Positions 35,901-43,358 of a stretch of DNA of 64,000 bases are shown here, piece after piece; positions within the stretch are counted from its first letter, which is position 1, and each line of letters begins with the position of its first letter. The stretch lies in NCBI GenBank assembly GCA_965220465.1, contig CBDCPZ010000025.1, positions 744,001 through 808,000 on the forward strand, given 5' to 3'. Under the pieces are notes generated by a model that was not told the origin of the DNA, did not search any database, and saw nothing but the letters and a program-made list of their open reading frames with translations. The translations under genes were made by a program, and so were the position numbers. This DNA comes from JAHDHW01 sp965220465. Its GTDB lineage: Bacteria; Bacteroidota; Bacteroidia; Chitinophagales; Saprospiraceae.

Positions 35901-37117
35901 ATGTTTAAAATATCTTCGTTGCAGGATACATTATCTACATCTACAAACAAATCCCAAAACGTTATCTTCGGTGAGGCAGAGGAAGTCACTGTTGCTGTTC
36001 TGGTGGAGCAGCCACTAAAGTCCGGATCAAGTGTTACAATCCCGTTATTATGATCAAATGTGCCGCCCGTGTGGGAAAGCAGGGTAACATTTGAATTCCA
36101 CGAACCGCCTATATAAAAGGTGCCTGGAGGAGCGATAAAAGTACCTGCTTCCAAATGAAAAGCCTGACAATATAATTCAGTAGTTCCGGGAAAAGGAAAA
36201 ACCATACCTGAAGACTTATTCACTACTATTTTAGGAAAACGGGAACTTGATGTATTTGTATAAAGTACATCCGCAGTATTAGTTAGATAAAGCGTTCCGG
36301 TTCCTCCGTCGGCACCGTTATTCAAAAACAAATTACCTTCACATTGTATCACTCCTGAGTTGATGTATCCATCGGAGTGTGAAAAATCATTTAATACAAT
36401 TATCGTATCTCCTGAAGTAATATTTAAAATATCCTCGTTGCATGACGTATTGTTTACCTTAACTTCAAAATCATAAAACTGCGGCCAGCTTGGAGCCGTG
36501 ACCGTCATTGCGACCGTTCTGGTGGAACATCCGCTTAGGTTCGGATCAATAATTACATTTCCCCCGTTATGATTAAAAGTCCCACCACTTTGGTTGAAAA
36601 TAGTATAATTTGTACTCGCTGTTCCACCAATAGACATTGTAGAACTTGTACTAGTAAAAGTTCCACCACTTAAAACAAAAGCACCTCCACTATTAATATC
36701 AATTGCAGCATCTCCACCTGTAAAAACGCCATCAGCTTGAGAAAACCCCGAGCTAGCGACTGTAATTGAATTTCCAGTGTTTTGTGTGATAGTCCCTGTA
36801 TAACCAGCATCAATTCTGATTCCTGCTACATCAACATTTTTATTGATATTACAATTGGCAGTACTTGTTCCGTCAAAAATCGCTACATCTCCACTTCCTG
36901 GTACTGACCCAGTGCTCCAGTTTGTAGGAGTTCCCCATTTATTATTTCCAGTACCATTTGTCCAAGTAATATTCGCACCATTTATTTGAAAAGATATCAT
37001 AAAGAGAAGTGCAAGTAAAAGCTGAAATCTTTTAATTCTTGCTTTAATTCTATTTTTCCTGAATGAGAAGGTGAAAGTAGCTTGCATTAAAATTAAGGTG
37101 TGGTATAGGGTTTTCAT
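32960..37117 (-). CDS. Large repeat-bearing T9SS type A surface protein
   Basis: A 1385-residue exported protein with a long basic n-region before the signal core (LLLALLFMISFQ, end near ING, 47). Residues about 50-1010 are beta-helix-like. Five repeats of 173-174 residues are seen, each with IGGSWNSN, a HTGGTFDHNNG variant, DPDFSGCSTRTA and NVSCNEDILNI. Two Cys per repeat could form disulfides. The two central units are almost identical in DNA. The last 190 residues (from LPIELLSYEVAL) are the linker and T9SS type A domain also found in the 436-residue neighbour. It has its own sigma-54-like promoter (37248) and upstream site (37366). Likely a long adhesin or fibre. Confidence 0.85.
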   Translation of the reverse strand: MKTLYHTLILMQATFTFSFRKNRIKARIKRFQLLLALLFMISFQINGANITWTNGTGNNKWGTPTNWSTGSVPGSGDVAIFDGTSTANCNINKNVDVAGIRIDAGYTGTITQNTGNSITVASSGFSQADGVFTGGDAAIDINSGGAFVLSGGTFTSTSSTMSIGGTASTNYTIFNQSGGTFNHNGGNVIIDPNLSGCSTRTVAMTVTAPSWPQFYDFEVKVNNTSCNEDILNITSGDTIIVLNDFSHSDGYINSGVIQCEGNLFLNNGADGGTGTLYLTNTADVLYTNTSSSRFPKIVVNKSSGMVFPFPGTTELYCQAFHLEAGTFIAPPGTFYIGGSWNSNVTLLSHTGGTFDHNNGIVTLDPDFSGCSTRTATVTSSASPKITFWDLFVDVDNVSCNEDILNITSGDTLIVLNDFTHQDGSINTGVVRVHGDIYLNSGADGGSATIHINDATADQKYHNATTSRFAHINVEKAGGTFTPGVGTTDFYCQQFTLNSGAFTAPSGTFYIGGSWNSNVTLLSHTGGTFDHNNGIVTLDPDFSGCSTRTATVTSSASPKITFWDLFVDVDNVSCNEDILNIASGDTLVVLNDFTHQDGEINTGVVRVHGDIYLNSGADGGSATIHINDATADQKYHNATTSRFAHINVEKAGGTFAPGVGTTDFYCQQFTLNSGAVTAPSGTFYIGGSWNSNVTLISHTGGTFDHNNGIVTLDPDFSGCSTRTATVTSSASPKITFWNLFVDVDNVSCNEDILNIPTSDTIKVLNDFTFQDGYINAGTVWVEGDIFMLSGADGGTGTIYLTNTNDQEYSNASASRFPHICVDKTSGTVSPATGTVDLLMQRFTLVDGTFNCPTGNINIGGSWNSNVTLFDHIGGIFNHNNSALYLDPDFSGCTTRTATINLQSSTEFQDVYIDIDNVSCNEDRLTITGGDTLKVNGNLTLTDGQVNVGAMNVAGNVRVSSGFDGGDSELIFSGSTAQTFDLTGATSNFNAAINIDKTNNGVTLLSDLQMDAASGSDLYLNNGNLITSSTSLLIIGDNVRTYNATENSFVSGPMGKIGDEAFEFPIGENDVFAPLSISAPSNTTDHFTAAYIQDSPMAGSYDTSLKEGTIDHLSECEYWELERTNGSSNVNVTLSWDDRSCGVTVLSELAVASWDNTKWKDLGNAVTTGSTTSGTILSATAATDFNAFTLASASANNPLPIELLSYEVALKNSRVNIDWTTVTEINNDYFVVERSQDAYNFKELERVQGAGDSQSELNYAVIDRFPFEGISYYRLKQVDFDGTTTFYDIKMVDNSQESVAEYELTVFPNPILKHNKFSIGLEGFAGNNVQIKIQNMNGVLIYSGELNVSQENELIELQSDLLKDSGMYVVSVFSNDKWFHHKFLFLQ
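34350..36560 (-). repeat. Tandem coding repeats of 519-522 bp
   Basis: A shared anchor (CACTAAAGTCCGG or variant) begins at 34450, 34969, 35491, 36013 and about 36532, i.e. spacings of 519, 522, 522 and 519 bp. The units between about 34870 and 36120 are nearly identical; the outer ones are diverged. This indicates recent in-frame expansion and a risk of assembly collapse. Confidence 0.88.
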
Positions 37118-37247
37118 GAATTAATGAGTTTTTGAGGGAGGACTAACTTATTGTGACAGAGGATAATTTCAATTTGTAGCTTTATGGAAGAATGAAATCT
37201 TAACTTTTATTATTCTGCTTTAGATTAAGTTTATACTTTGTCAGATT

Positions 37248-37262
37248 TCAATTACATTGCCA
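37248..37262 (-). promoter_or_regulatory. Sigma-54-like promoter element (TGGCAATGTAATTGA)
   Basis: Identical over 15 bases to 32585-32599 (19 bases when flanks are included). It lies 131 bp before the 1385-residue T9SS gene. Confidence 0.55.
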
Positions 37263-37365
37263 AAAAACAATTTAAAAACTAAAACTTTTAGATATGAAAG
37301 GAACACAAAATCCTGACATACAGTTATTTAAACTCATCGTCATATTTGCTCATTAAAACAAAAAA

Positions 37366-37381
37366 TACCACTTTTAGGGTA
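37366..37381. promoter_or_regulatory. TACC-N8-GGTA palindrome (possible activator site)
   Basis: TACCACTTTTAGGGTA, 103 bp upstream of the sigma-54-like element at 37248. Confidence 0.5.
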
Positions 37382-37500
37382 GTATTTTTTCTTAAACTTA
37401 ATCTTATGATTGAAAATTTAACTAATAATTCCAAGCTTGAAATCAAATTCCAGACAGCCATTTTATGACAAATTTCCGGCAATCAACTTTGCACAAATAA

Positions 37501-37532
37501 AAAACAGTCAGGCAATTATCCCAGACTGTTTT
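37501..37532 (-). terminator. Orphan terminator of a lost T9SS gene
   Basis: Stem AAAACAGTCAGG/CCCAGACTGTTTT with one mismatch and a short loop, followed on the minus strand by TTTTTTATT. No full gene precedes it, but the signal-peptide fossil lies 236 bp upstream. It is related to the hairpins at 31089 and 32892. Confidence 0.65.
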
Positions 37533-37767
37533 AGTAAAATTAGCTTGAAAACATTTTTCATTATAATTTTCGGAGCCATTTTTCAGCAGTGTAAAAAATT
37601 ACTTAAGAGCGTTTTTGGGATTTGTTCTTTGAGGCGAAAACAATCAATTTTTTGATTAGACGAAACTCAATTTGAGGCGCATACTTGGAAGGTACGAGTC
37701 GAAAATTAGCTAAAGTATCATCGAAAAAGAGATGTTTGCAGCCCGATTAATAATTCCTAAACACGCT

Positions 37768-37854
37768 CTATGTATTCAAGGCATTTATGAAAGCTAAAAA
37801 TGAAAGGGCAAAAAGAATTAAAAGCAAAAGGATTGCTCTGTTAAAGTTTTTCAT
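37768..37854 (-). pseudogene. Signal-peptide-only fossil of a third T9SS paralogue
   Basis: A 28-codon reading frame with basic start MKNFNR, a hydrophobic core LLLLILFALSFLAF and INA just before the stop. It resembles the signal peptide of the 436-residue protein (FLFLAFATTINAQ). Upstream are a sigma-54-like element (37973) and TACC-N8-GGTA sites (38092, 38123) at the same distances as in the two full genes. Downstream is an orphan terminator. Alternatively it is a genuine small hydrophobic peptide. The rest of 37118-38210 holds only these elements. Confidence 0.55.
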
Positions 37855-37972
37855 GGGTTAAAAAGTTTTGATAGTGTAAGATAAAATTGAATTGTCCTAA
37901 GAAATTATATTCCATTTCAGTTTGAGCAAAAGTGAAATGAAATCAGGACTGAAATCGGTATATGAAAAACGG

Positions 37973-37987
37973 TCAAATACACTGCCA
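37973..37987 (-). promoter_or_regulatory. Sigma-54-like promoter element (TGGCAGTGTATTTGA)
   Basis: It differs from the other two copies at two bases outside the TGGCA and TTGA blocks. It lies 119 bp before the fossil start codon. Confidence 0.5.
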
Positions 37988-38091
37988 TAATTTTTGAAAA
38001 AAATAGGTTCTTTATCAAAAAACAACCTTTAACACTTTGATTAACAACCAATTAAAAACTAAATCCAAAAAGATATCCTGAAAAGTAAAAA

Positions 38092-38107
38092 TACCTGATT
38101 TTAGGTA
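38092..38107. promoter_or_regulatory. TACC-N8-GGTA palindrome
   Basis: TACCTGATTTTAGGTA, 104 bp upstream of the sigma-54-like element at 37973. Confidence 0.5.
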
Positions 38108-38122
38108 CTCATATTTTAAAAT

Positions 38123-38138
38123 TACCAGATTCAGGGTA
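38123..38138. promoter_or_regulatory. TACC-N8-GGTA palindrome, second copy
   Basis: TACCAGATTCAGGGTA, 31 bp (about three helical turns) from the previous site, so both would face the same side of the DNA. Confidence 0.5.
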
Positions 38139-38146
38139 TAAAAAAA

Positions 38147-38182
38147 GCCATTTACCGATTGCAAACTGAATCAATAAATGGC
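38147..38182 (-). terminator. Terminator of alaS
   Basis: Outer stem GCCATTTA/TAAATGGC with an inner GATT/AATC stem, followed on the minus strand by a T7 run. It lies 29 bp after the alaS stop codon. Confidence 0.8.
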
Positions 38183-38210
38183 CTTTTCACAAACAATAAT
38201 TCGATATTTT

Positions 38211-40835
38211 TTAGATCATCGTTTTCGCTTTTTCAATCGCTTTATCTAATCCACCGGAATCTTTTCCGCCAGCTGTAGCAAAGAAAGGTTGCCCGCCGCC
38301 GCCGCCTTGAATTTCTTTTGCCAATTCACGAATCATATTACCGGCATGAAGTTTTTTATCTTTTGTAAGGTTTTCACTAATCGTAATCATCAATTGCGGT
38401 TTGCCATTGACCTCCGCTCCAAAAACAATCACAACATCGTTGACTTCCCGCTCCAGTTCATAAGCCAGCGTTTTTATTGCTTTGGTATCATTTAAAGGAA
38501 GTTTAGCCCCAATAAACCTTATTCCATTAATTTGAATCGCTGTATCTTTAAGGTCATCTTTCAATGAACCAGCCTGATCCGCTGTCAATTTTTCTAATTC
38601 TTTTTTCAGGTTTTTATTTTCATCCTGTAAGGCTGCTACATTCTTTGCTGTATCGACTGGGTTTTTAAATAGATTTCGAATATCATTTAATTCCTCCAAT
38701 TCAGCGTTGACAAAAGCTTCAGCAGCGTCAGCTGTAATCGCCTCAATCCTACGCACACCAGCAGCCACTCCGCCTTCGGACAAAATTTTAAATAAGCCGA
38801 TCTTTCCGGTAGCTGGAACATGCGTTCCACCACAAAGTTCTCTTGAAAAATCCTTGTCGAAGGTTATCACCCGAACTTTGTCGCCATACTTTTCACCAAA
38901 AAGCATCAGTGCTCCTGAAGCTTTTGCTTCATCAATCGGCATATAACGGTCTTCTTCCAAAAGGATATTTTCTCTAATTTTTTTATTGACAATTTGCTCA
39001 ATATTTGCAATTTCCTCTTTCGTCATTCTTTGAAAATGAGAAAAGTCAAAACGCAAACGCTTATCATCCACATCCTGCCCTTTTTGCAATGCGTGAGAGC
39101 CTAAAACCTGATGCAGCGCAGCGTGCATTAAATGAACCGCAGTGTGGTTTTTTTCGGTGGCAGATCGTTTGCTTGCATTTACTTCCGCTAGTTTCAACGA
39201 ATTAAAATCATTTGGCATTTTCTTTACCACATGAATGATCAGTTCATTTTCTTTTTGGGTATCCGTCACCGAAACTTTCTCGTCTCCAAATAAAAGTAAA
39301 CCGACATCGCCCCTCTGACCGCCGCTTTCTGCATAAAAAGGAGTTTTGCTTATCACAATATGATATTGCGGATTTCCTTTAACGGTAACGGTGCGATACT
39401 TTATAACCTTTGTGTCGCTAACTTTGAGTTGATCATAACCAACAAATTCAACTTCCAGATCAGGGTTGATCTCAATCCAGTCACCAACTTCTTTTTGAGC
39501 ATCAGCCCGGGATCTGTCTTTTTGAACATTCAAAGCCTTTTCAAATCCTTTTTCATCAATCGTCCAGCCTTTTTCTGAAGCGATCAACCGCGTTAAATCA
39601 ATTGGAAAACCAAAAGTATCGTACAATTCAAAGGCAACTTGTCCATCAATTTGATTGTTCTTAACTCTAAGAGCATCGATTCTTTTTAAACCTTCTTCCA
39701 GCGTCTTTAAAAAAGACCGTTCTTCTTCAAGAATCACTTTACCGACAAACTCCTTTTGGGATTTCAACTCAGGAAACACCTCTGCAAATTCCTTTGCAAG
39801 AAGAGGAATCATTTTATACAAAAAAGGATCTTTAATATCCAAAAACGAATAATAATATCGGACTGCACGGCGTAAGATCCGGCGTATCACATAACCCGCT
39901 CCGGTATTGCTTGGCAATTGGCCATCTGCAATGGTAAAACTAACCGCACGAAGATGGTCCACAACCACCCGCATCGCAATGTCTGATTTTGCGCTGAGGT
40001 CGTAATTGAACGTATATTTTTTACCGGATTCCGCTTCAACATATTTTATAAAAGGGGTAAAAACATCCGTGTCATAATTAGACTGTTTTCCTTGCAAGGC
40101 CATACAAAGCCGCTCAAATCCCATCCCAGTATCAACATGCTTCTCAGGAAGCGGTTCCAGGCTTTTATCCGCCTTGCGATTGTATTGTATAAAAACGAGG
40201 TTCCATATTTCTACCACCAAAGGGTTATCCATATTGACGAGTGAAGCGCCGTCGCCTTTTGCCCGTTCTGTTTCATTTCTCAGGTCAATATGAATTTCCG
40301 AACAAGGTCCGCAGGGTCCCTGGTCACCCATTTCCCAAAAATTATCCTTTTTGTCAAAATATAGAATCCGGTCTTCAGGAATCCACTTTTTCCAAAACCG
40401 AACAGCTTCCTGATCTGCGTCCAGGCCTTCCGTTTTGTCTCCTTCAAAAACTGTTACATAAAGGCGGTCTTTGTCCAATCCAAAAACTTCTGTTAATAAT
40501 TCCCAGGCACAGTCGATAGCTTCTTCTTTGAAATAATCGCCAAAAGACCAGTTGCCCAACATTTCAAACATGGTATGGTGGTAGCTGTCAATACCAACTT
40601 CTTCCAAATCATTGTGTTTTCCGGAAACCCTAAGGCATTTTTGAGTATCGACAATGCGACGATTTTCAGGAATACGGTTACCAAGAAAGAAATCTTTAAA
40701 CTGGTTCATTCCGGCATTGGTAAACATCAATGTGGGGTCATCTTTACTGACTATCGGTGCAGATGGGACAATCCTGTGCTTTTTCTTTTCAAAAAACGCT
40801 AAAAAAGTCTGCCTGATCTCACGAGCTGTTTTCAT
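38211..40835 (-). CDS. alaS: Alanine--tRNA ligase
   Basis: An 874-residue enzyme that charges tRNA-Ala and clears mischarged Ser/Gly. The class II aminoacylation core begins with REIRQTFLAFFEKK and has motif 2/3 regions (RVSGKHNDLEEVG; GAGYVIRRILRRAVRYY). The editing domain has H564/H568 in NHTAVH and the Cys/His pair in CGGTHVPATG. The C-terminal DHHA1 domain ends with GGGGGQPFFATAGG. Length and motifs are complete. Divergent from the M23 peptidase, an arrangement also known in other Bacteroidota. Single gene with its own terminator. Confidence 0.98.
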   Translation of the reverse strand: MKTAREIRQTFLAFFEKKKHRIVPSAPIVSKDDPTLMFTNAGMNQFKDFFLGNRIPENRRIVDTQKCLRVSGKHNDLEEVGIDSYHHTMFEMLGNWSFGDYFKEEAIDCAWELLTEVFGLDKDRLYVTVFEGDKTEGLDADQEAVRFWKKWIPEDRILYFDKKDNFWEMGDQGPCGPCSEIHIDLRNETERAKGDGASLVNMDNPLVVEIWNLVFIQYNRKADKSLEPLPEKHVDTGMGFERLCMALQGKQSNYDTDVFTPFIKYVEAESGKKYTFNYDLSAKSDIAMRVVVDHLRAVSFTIADGQLPSNTGAGYVIRRILRRAVRYYYSFLDIKDPFLYKMIPLLAKEFAEVFPELKSQKEFVGKVILEEERSFLKTLEEGLKRIDALRVKNNQIDGQVAFELYDTFGFPIDLTRLIASEKGWTIDEKGFEKALNVQKDRSRADAQKEVGDWIEINPDLEVEFVGYDQLKVSDTKVIKYRTVTVKGNPQYHIVISKTPFYAESGGQRGDVGLLLFGDEKVSVTDTQKENELIIHVVKKMPNDFNSLKLAEVNASKRSATEKNHTAVHLMHAALHQVLGSHALQKGQDVDDKRLRFDFSHFQRMTKEEIANIEQIVNKKIRENILLEEDRYMPIDEAKASGALMLFGEKYGDKVRVITFDKDFSRELCGGTHVPATGKIGLFKILSEGGVAAGVRRIEAITADAAEAFVNAELEELNDIRNLFKNPVDTAKNVAALQDENKNLKKELEKLTADQAGSLKDDLKDTAIQINGIRFIGAKLPLNDTKAIKTLAYELEREVNDVVIVFGAEVNGKPQLMITISENLTKDKKLHAGNMIRELAKEIQGGGGGQPFFATAGGKDSGGLDKAIEKAKTMI

Positions 40836-41028
40836 ATTTTACGGTATCTAAAAGTATCTTTTAACTAAAAATCTGTTTTTAAGTTCAAATTGGCGGTACA
40901 ATTTCTTTAATTAATCACTAATTGGCTTACAATAGTTTCAAAATTTGCAAAGAGTTTTCACCAAAAGGATTAAAGTATTACATTAACGTGTAATTTTAAC
41001 TTTCAAGGTCACAATTTTTCATAAAATC

Positions 41029-41061
41029 TTTTGAATATGTGGACTTTCAAATTTACCTTTG
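41029..41061 (+). promoter_or_regulatory. Bacteroidota promoter (TTTTG-20-TACCTTTG)
   Basis: A -33 TTTTG at 41029-41033 and a perfect -7 TACCTTTG at 41054-41061, 20 bp apart. Expected transcription start about 41065-41068, 80 bp before the M23 start codon. Confidence 0.75.
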
Positions 41062-41145
41062 ACGTCGAATCTTGAGAAACTTGATAATATTTAAGCCAAA
41101 AAGATGCGCAAAGCTAGGGATTTTTGGCTAACGAATAAAGTCTTT

Positions 41146-42129
41146 ATGAGAAAAGAAAAGTTTGTTTACAACACTCAAACCTTACGTTATGAGAAGGTAA
41201 TTGAGCCCCTAAAAGTTAAAATTTTCCGTGTTTTGGGATTTATTAGCGGGGTTATCGTTTCTGCGATAATTATTATTTCTTTAGCCTATTCTCACTTTAA
41301 CTCTCCAAAAGAAGAAGCTTTGTTGCGCGAAATCGCTCAAATGAAATCTCAATACACTGCTATTAACAGTGATATTGATATGTTGAGCAAGGTTTTGGAA
41401 AATGTACAAGAACGCGATGCAAATGTCCACCGTATCATCTTTGGGATGGATCCTATTGATGAAAGTGTTTGGAATGGTGGTGTTGGTGGCCACAATAAGT
41501 ACAGTTCGCTAACCAAGTTTAAAAACACCGGAGAGCTTCTAGTTGAATCCAGAGAAAAAGTGGACAAATTGAAACGTCAATTGGCGATTCAATCAAAATC
41601 GCTTGATGAAGTGGAAGATCTTTCATCCAAGCGAGAAGAAATGCTGGCTTCTATCCCAGCAATAAAGCCTATTCGTTCAGATAAAATTGAACGAAACATC
41701 AGTTCTCTTTCAGGGTTTGGAATGCGAATGCATCCTATTTATAAAAGACGTAAAATGCACACAGGCATTGATTTTACCTGTCCGCAAGGAACTCCAATTC
41801 ACGCTTCCGGCGATGGAAAAATAGTTTCAATTAAAGACTTGAAAAGTGGTTATGGAACTCACGTTATTATTGATCATGGGTATGGGTATCAATCACTTTA
41901 CGGCCACATGAGCGATGTTGATGTCACTCTCGGTCAAAAAGTAAAACGTGGACAGGTGATAGGTAAGGTTGGCAGCACAGGAACTTCCACCGCTCCACAC
42001 CTTCATTATGAAGTTATTAATAAAAATCAAAAAGTAAATCCAATCCACTATTGTATGGATGGATTGTCGGATATGGAATATCAGCAGCTTGTAAATATGG
42101 CTTCTATTTCCAACCAATCTTTCGATTAA
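41146..42129 (+). CDS. M23-family metallopeptidase, membrane-anchored
   Basis: A 327-residue peptidoglycan endopeptidase-type protein. I chose ATG 41146 because MRKEKFVYNTQTLRYEKV matches the usual start of this Bacteroidota family; ATG 41104 would add 14 residues. One membrane segment (about 27-48) is followed by a coiled coil (55-90). The LytM/M23 domain keeps all zinc and catalytic residues: H205/D209 in HTGIDF, H285/H287 in APHLHYE, and YGHMS. It probably trims cell-wall crosslinks in the periplasm. The promoter lies at 41029-41061. Confidence 0.9.
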   Translation: MRKEKFVYNTQTLRYEKVIEPLKVKIFRVLGFISGVIVSAIIIISLAYSHFNSPKEEALLREIAQMKSQYTAINSDIDMLSKVLENVQERDANVHRIIFGMDPIDESVWNGGVGGHNKYSSLTKFKNTGELLVESREKVDKLKRQLAIQSKSLDEVEDLSSKREEMLASIPAIKPIRSDKIERNISSLSGFGMRMHPIYKRRKMHTGIDFTCPQGTPIHASGDGKIVSIKDLKSGYGTHVIIDHGYGYQSLYGHMSDVDVTLGQKVKRGQVIGKVGSTGTSTAPHLHYEVINKNQKVNPIHYCMDGLSDMEYQQLVNMASISNQSFD

Positions 42130-42224
42130 AAGAAATTATAAAGATTTTCAAAATTGCTTTCTGGTACTACTGGAAAGCAATTTTTTTTTATCTTGGAAAT
42201 GGATCAAAATCCTTTTCATCAAAA

Positions 42225-43274
42225 ATGGAAAACGCCTCTGATATCTACCAAAAGGTATGTCGAAATTGCCAGTCTTTTTTACCGGAAGATGCCATCTATT
42301 GTCCTCATTGCAGTCAAAAATATACCACAGGAAAAATTCCAGTAAAAAGCTTAGTCTACGAATTTTTTAGCGATCAACTCAATCTGGATTCAAAACTTTT
42401 CAAAACAATTTGGGCTTTATTTATTCCGGGAAAATTAACCGTTGAATATTTCAAAGGGAAGCATAAGTTATATGCTAGCCCGTTACGCTCTTTTTTAGTT
42501 ACCGCTATTTTACTTTTTGCAATAGTTAGTACTAGAACGACGGACAGTATAAATATAGACAATGATGGAGGAAGCAATTTCATATCAAGAGCTGAAAAAA
42601 ACATCGCAATAAAGAATCTGGATTCAATAAACCAGGTTATTGCTGGTCAATTCAATAACCCTCTAGTCAACACGGCACTTGACAGTGTGTTTTTTGAGTT
42701 TAAAAAAACGGAAGGCGGGGGCAGTGATTCTGCTAATTTGAGCACTTTTGTAAGTGTTGGAAATCTTGAGAACATGAAGGTTTCGGTAAATGATATTGCT
42801 GAATTAGAACTAGATGAATTAGCAGACAAATACAACATTACCGCCCCTTTCAAGCGGCTATTTTTTAAACAGCAGGTAAAAACAATGAACGATGGAAAAG
42901 GGCTATTCCAATATTTTATTGGCAAATTGTCTTTGGTGGTTTTACTCATGATGCCCGTTCTAGCATTATTTTTAAAATTATTATATTTTCGAAGAGGATT
43001 CTATTATGTAGAACATCTTATCTTTTCCTTTCATTACCACGCCTTCGCCTTTCTCATCATCACTCTGCTTGTACTCTTTGGTGAATATTTGAGTGGTTGG
43101 ATCGCTGTACCCATCGTTAGTATATTTATTTACCAGTTTATTGCAATGAGAAAAGTTTATGGTCAGTCCTTTTGGAAAACCTTCCTTAAGTTTTGGGTCT
43201 TGAATTTCATGTATGCCTTTTTATCTCTCATAGCTTTTGTTATTGGTATTCTGATAAGTTTTATTTTGTTTTAA
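42225..43274 (+). CDS. DUF3667 zinc-ribbon membrane protein
   Basis: A 349-residue protein. The ATG at 42225 is chosen because the frame upstream overlaps the M23 gene and lacks homology-like features. It opens with a zinc ribbon (CRNCQSFLPEDAIYCPHC, about 12-29), then the DUF3667 core with PGKLTVEYFKGKHKLYASP and a first membrane helix (LVTAILLFAIV). Four more hydrophobic segments lie in the C-terminal half. The function of the family is not known. It follows the M23 gene by 95 bp on the same strand. Confidence 0.85.
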   Translation: MENASDIYQKVCRNCQSFLPEDAIYCPHCSQKYTTGKIPVKSLVYEFFSDQLNLDSKLFKTIWALFIPGKLTVEYFKGKHKLYASPLRSFLVTAILLFAIVSTRTTDSINIDNDGGSNFISRAEKNIAIKNLDSINQVIAGQFNNPLVNTALDSVFFEFKKTEGGGSDSANLSTFVSVGNLENMKVSVNDIAELELDELADKYNITAPFKRLFFKQQVKTMNDGKGLFQYFIGKLSLVVLLMMPVLALFLKLLYFRRGFYYVEHLIFSFHYHAFAFLIITLLVLFGEYLSGWIAVPIVSIFIYQFIAMRKVYGQSFWKTFLKFWVLNFMYAFLSLIAFVIGILISFILF

Positions 43275-43358
43275 AACTTATAAAATACTACACCAATTTA
43301 ATTGATTGAAAAAGACAGAATGCTCATCTTTGCGCTTTTATTCAACTAAAAATTTTCA

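Noticed and set aside
37437..37655. A plus-strand frame in the T9SS-alaS gap
   Set aside because: It crosses the orphan terminator hairpin and has no signal, domain or ribosome-binding context.
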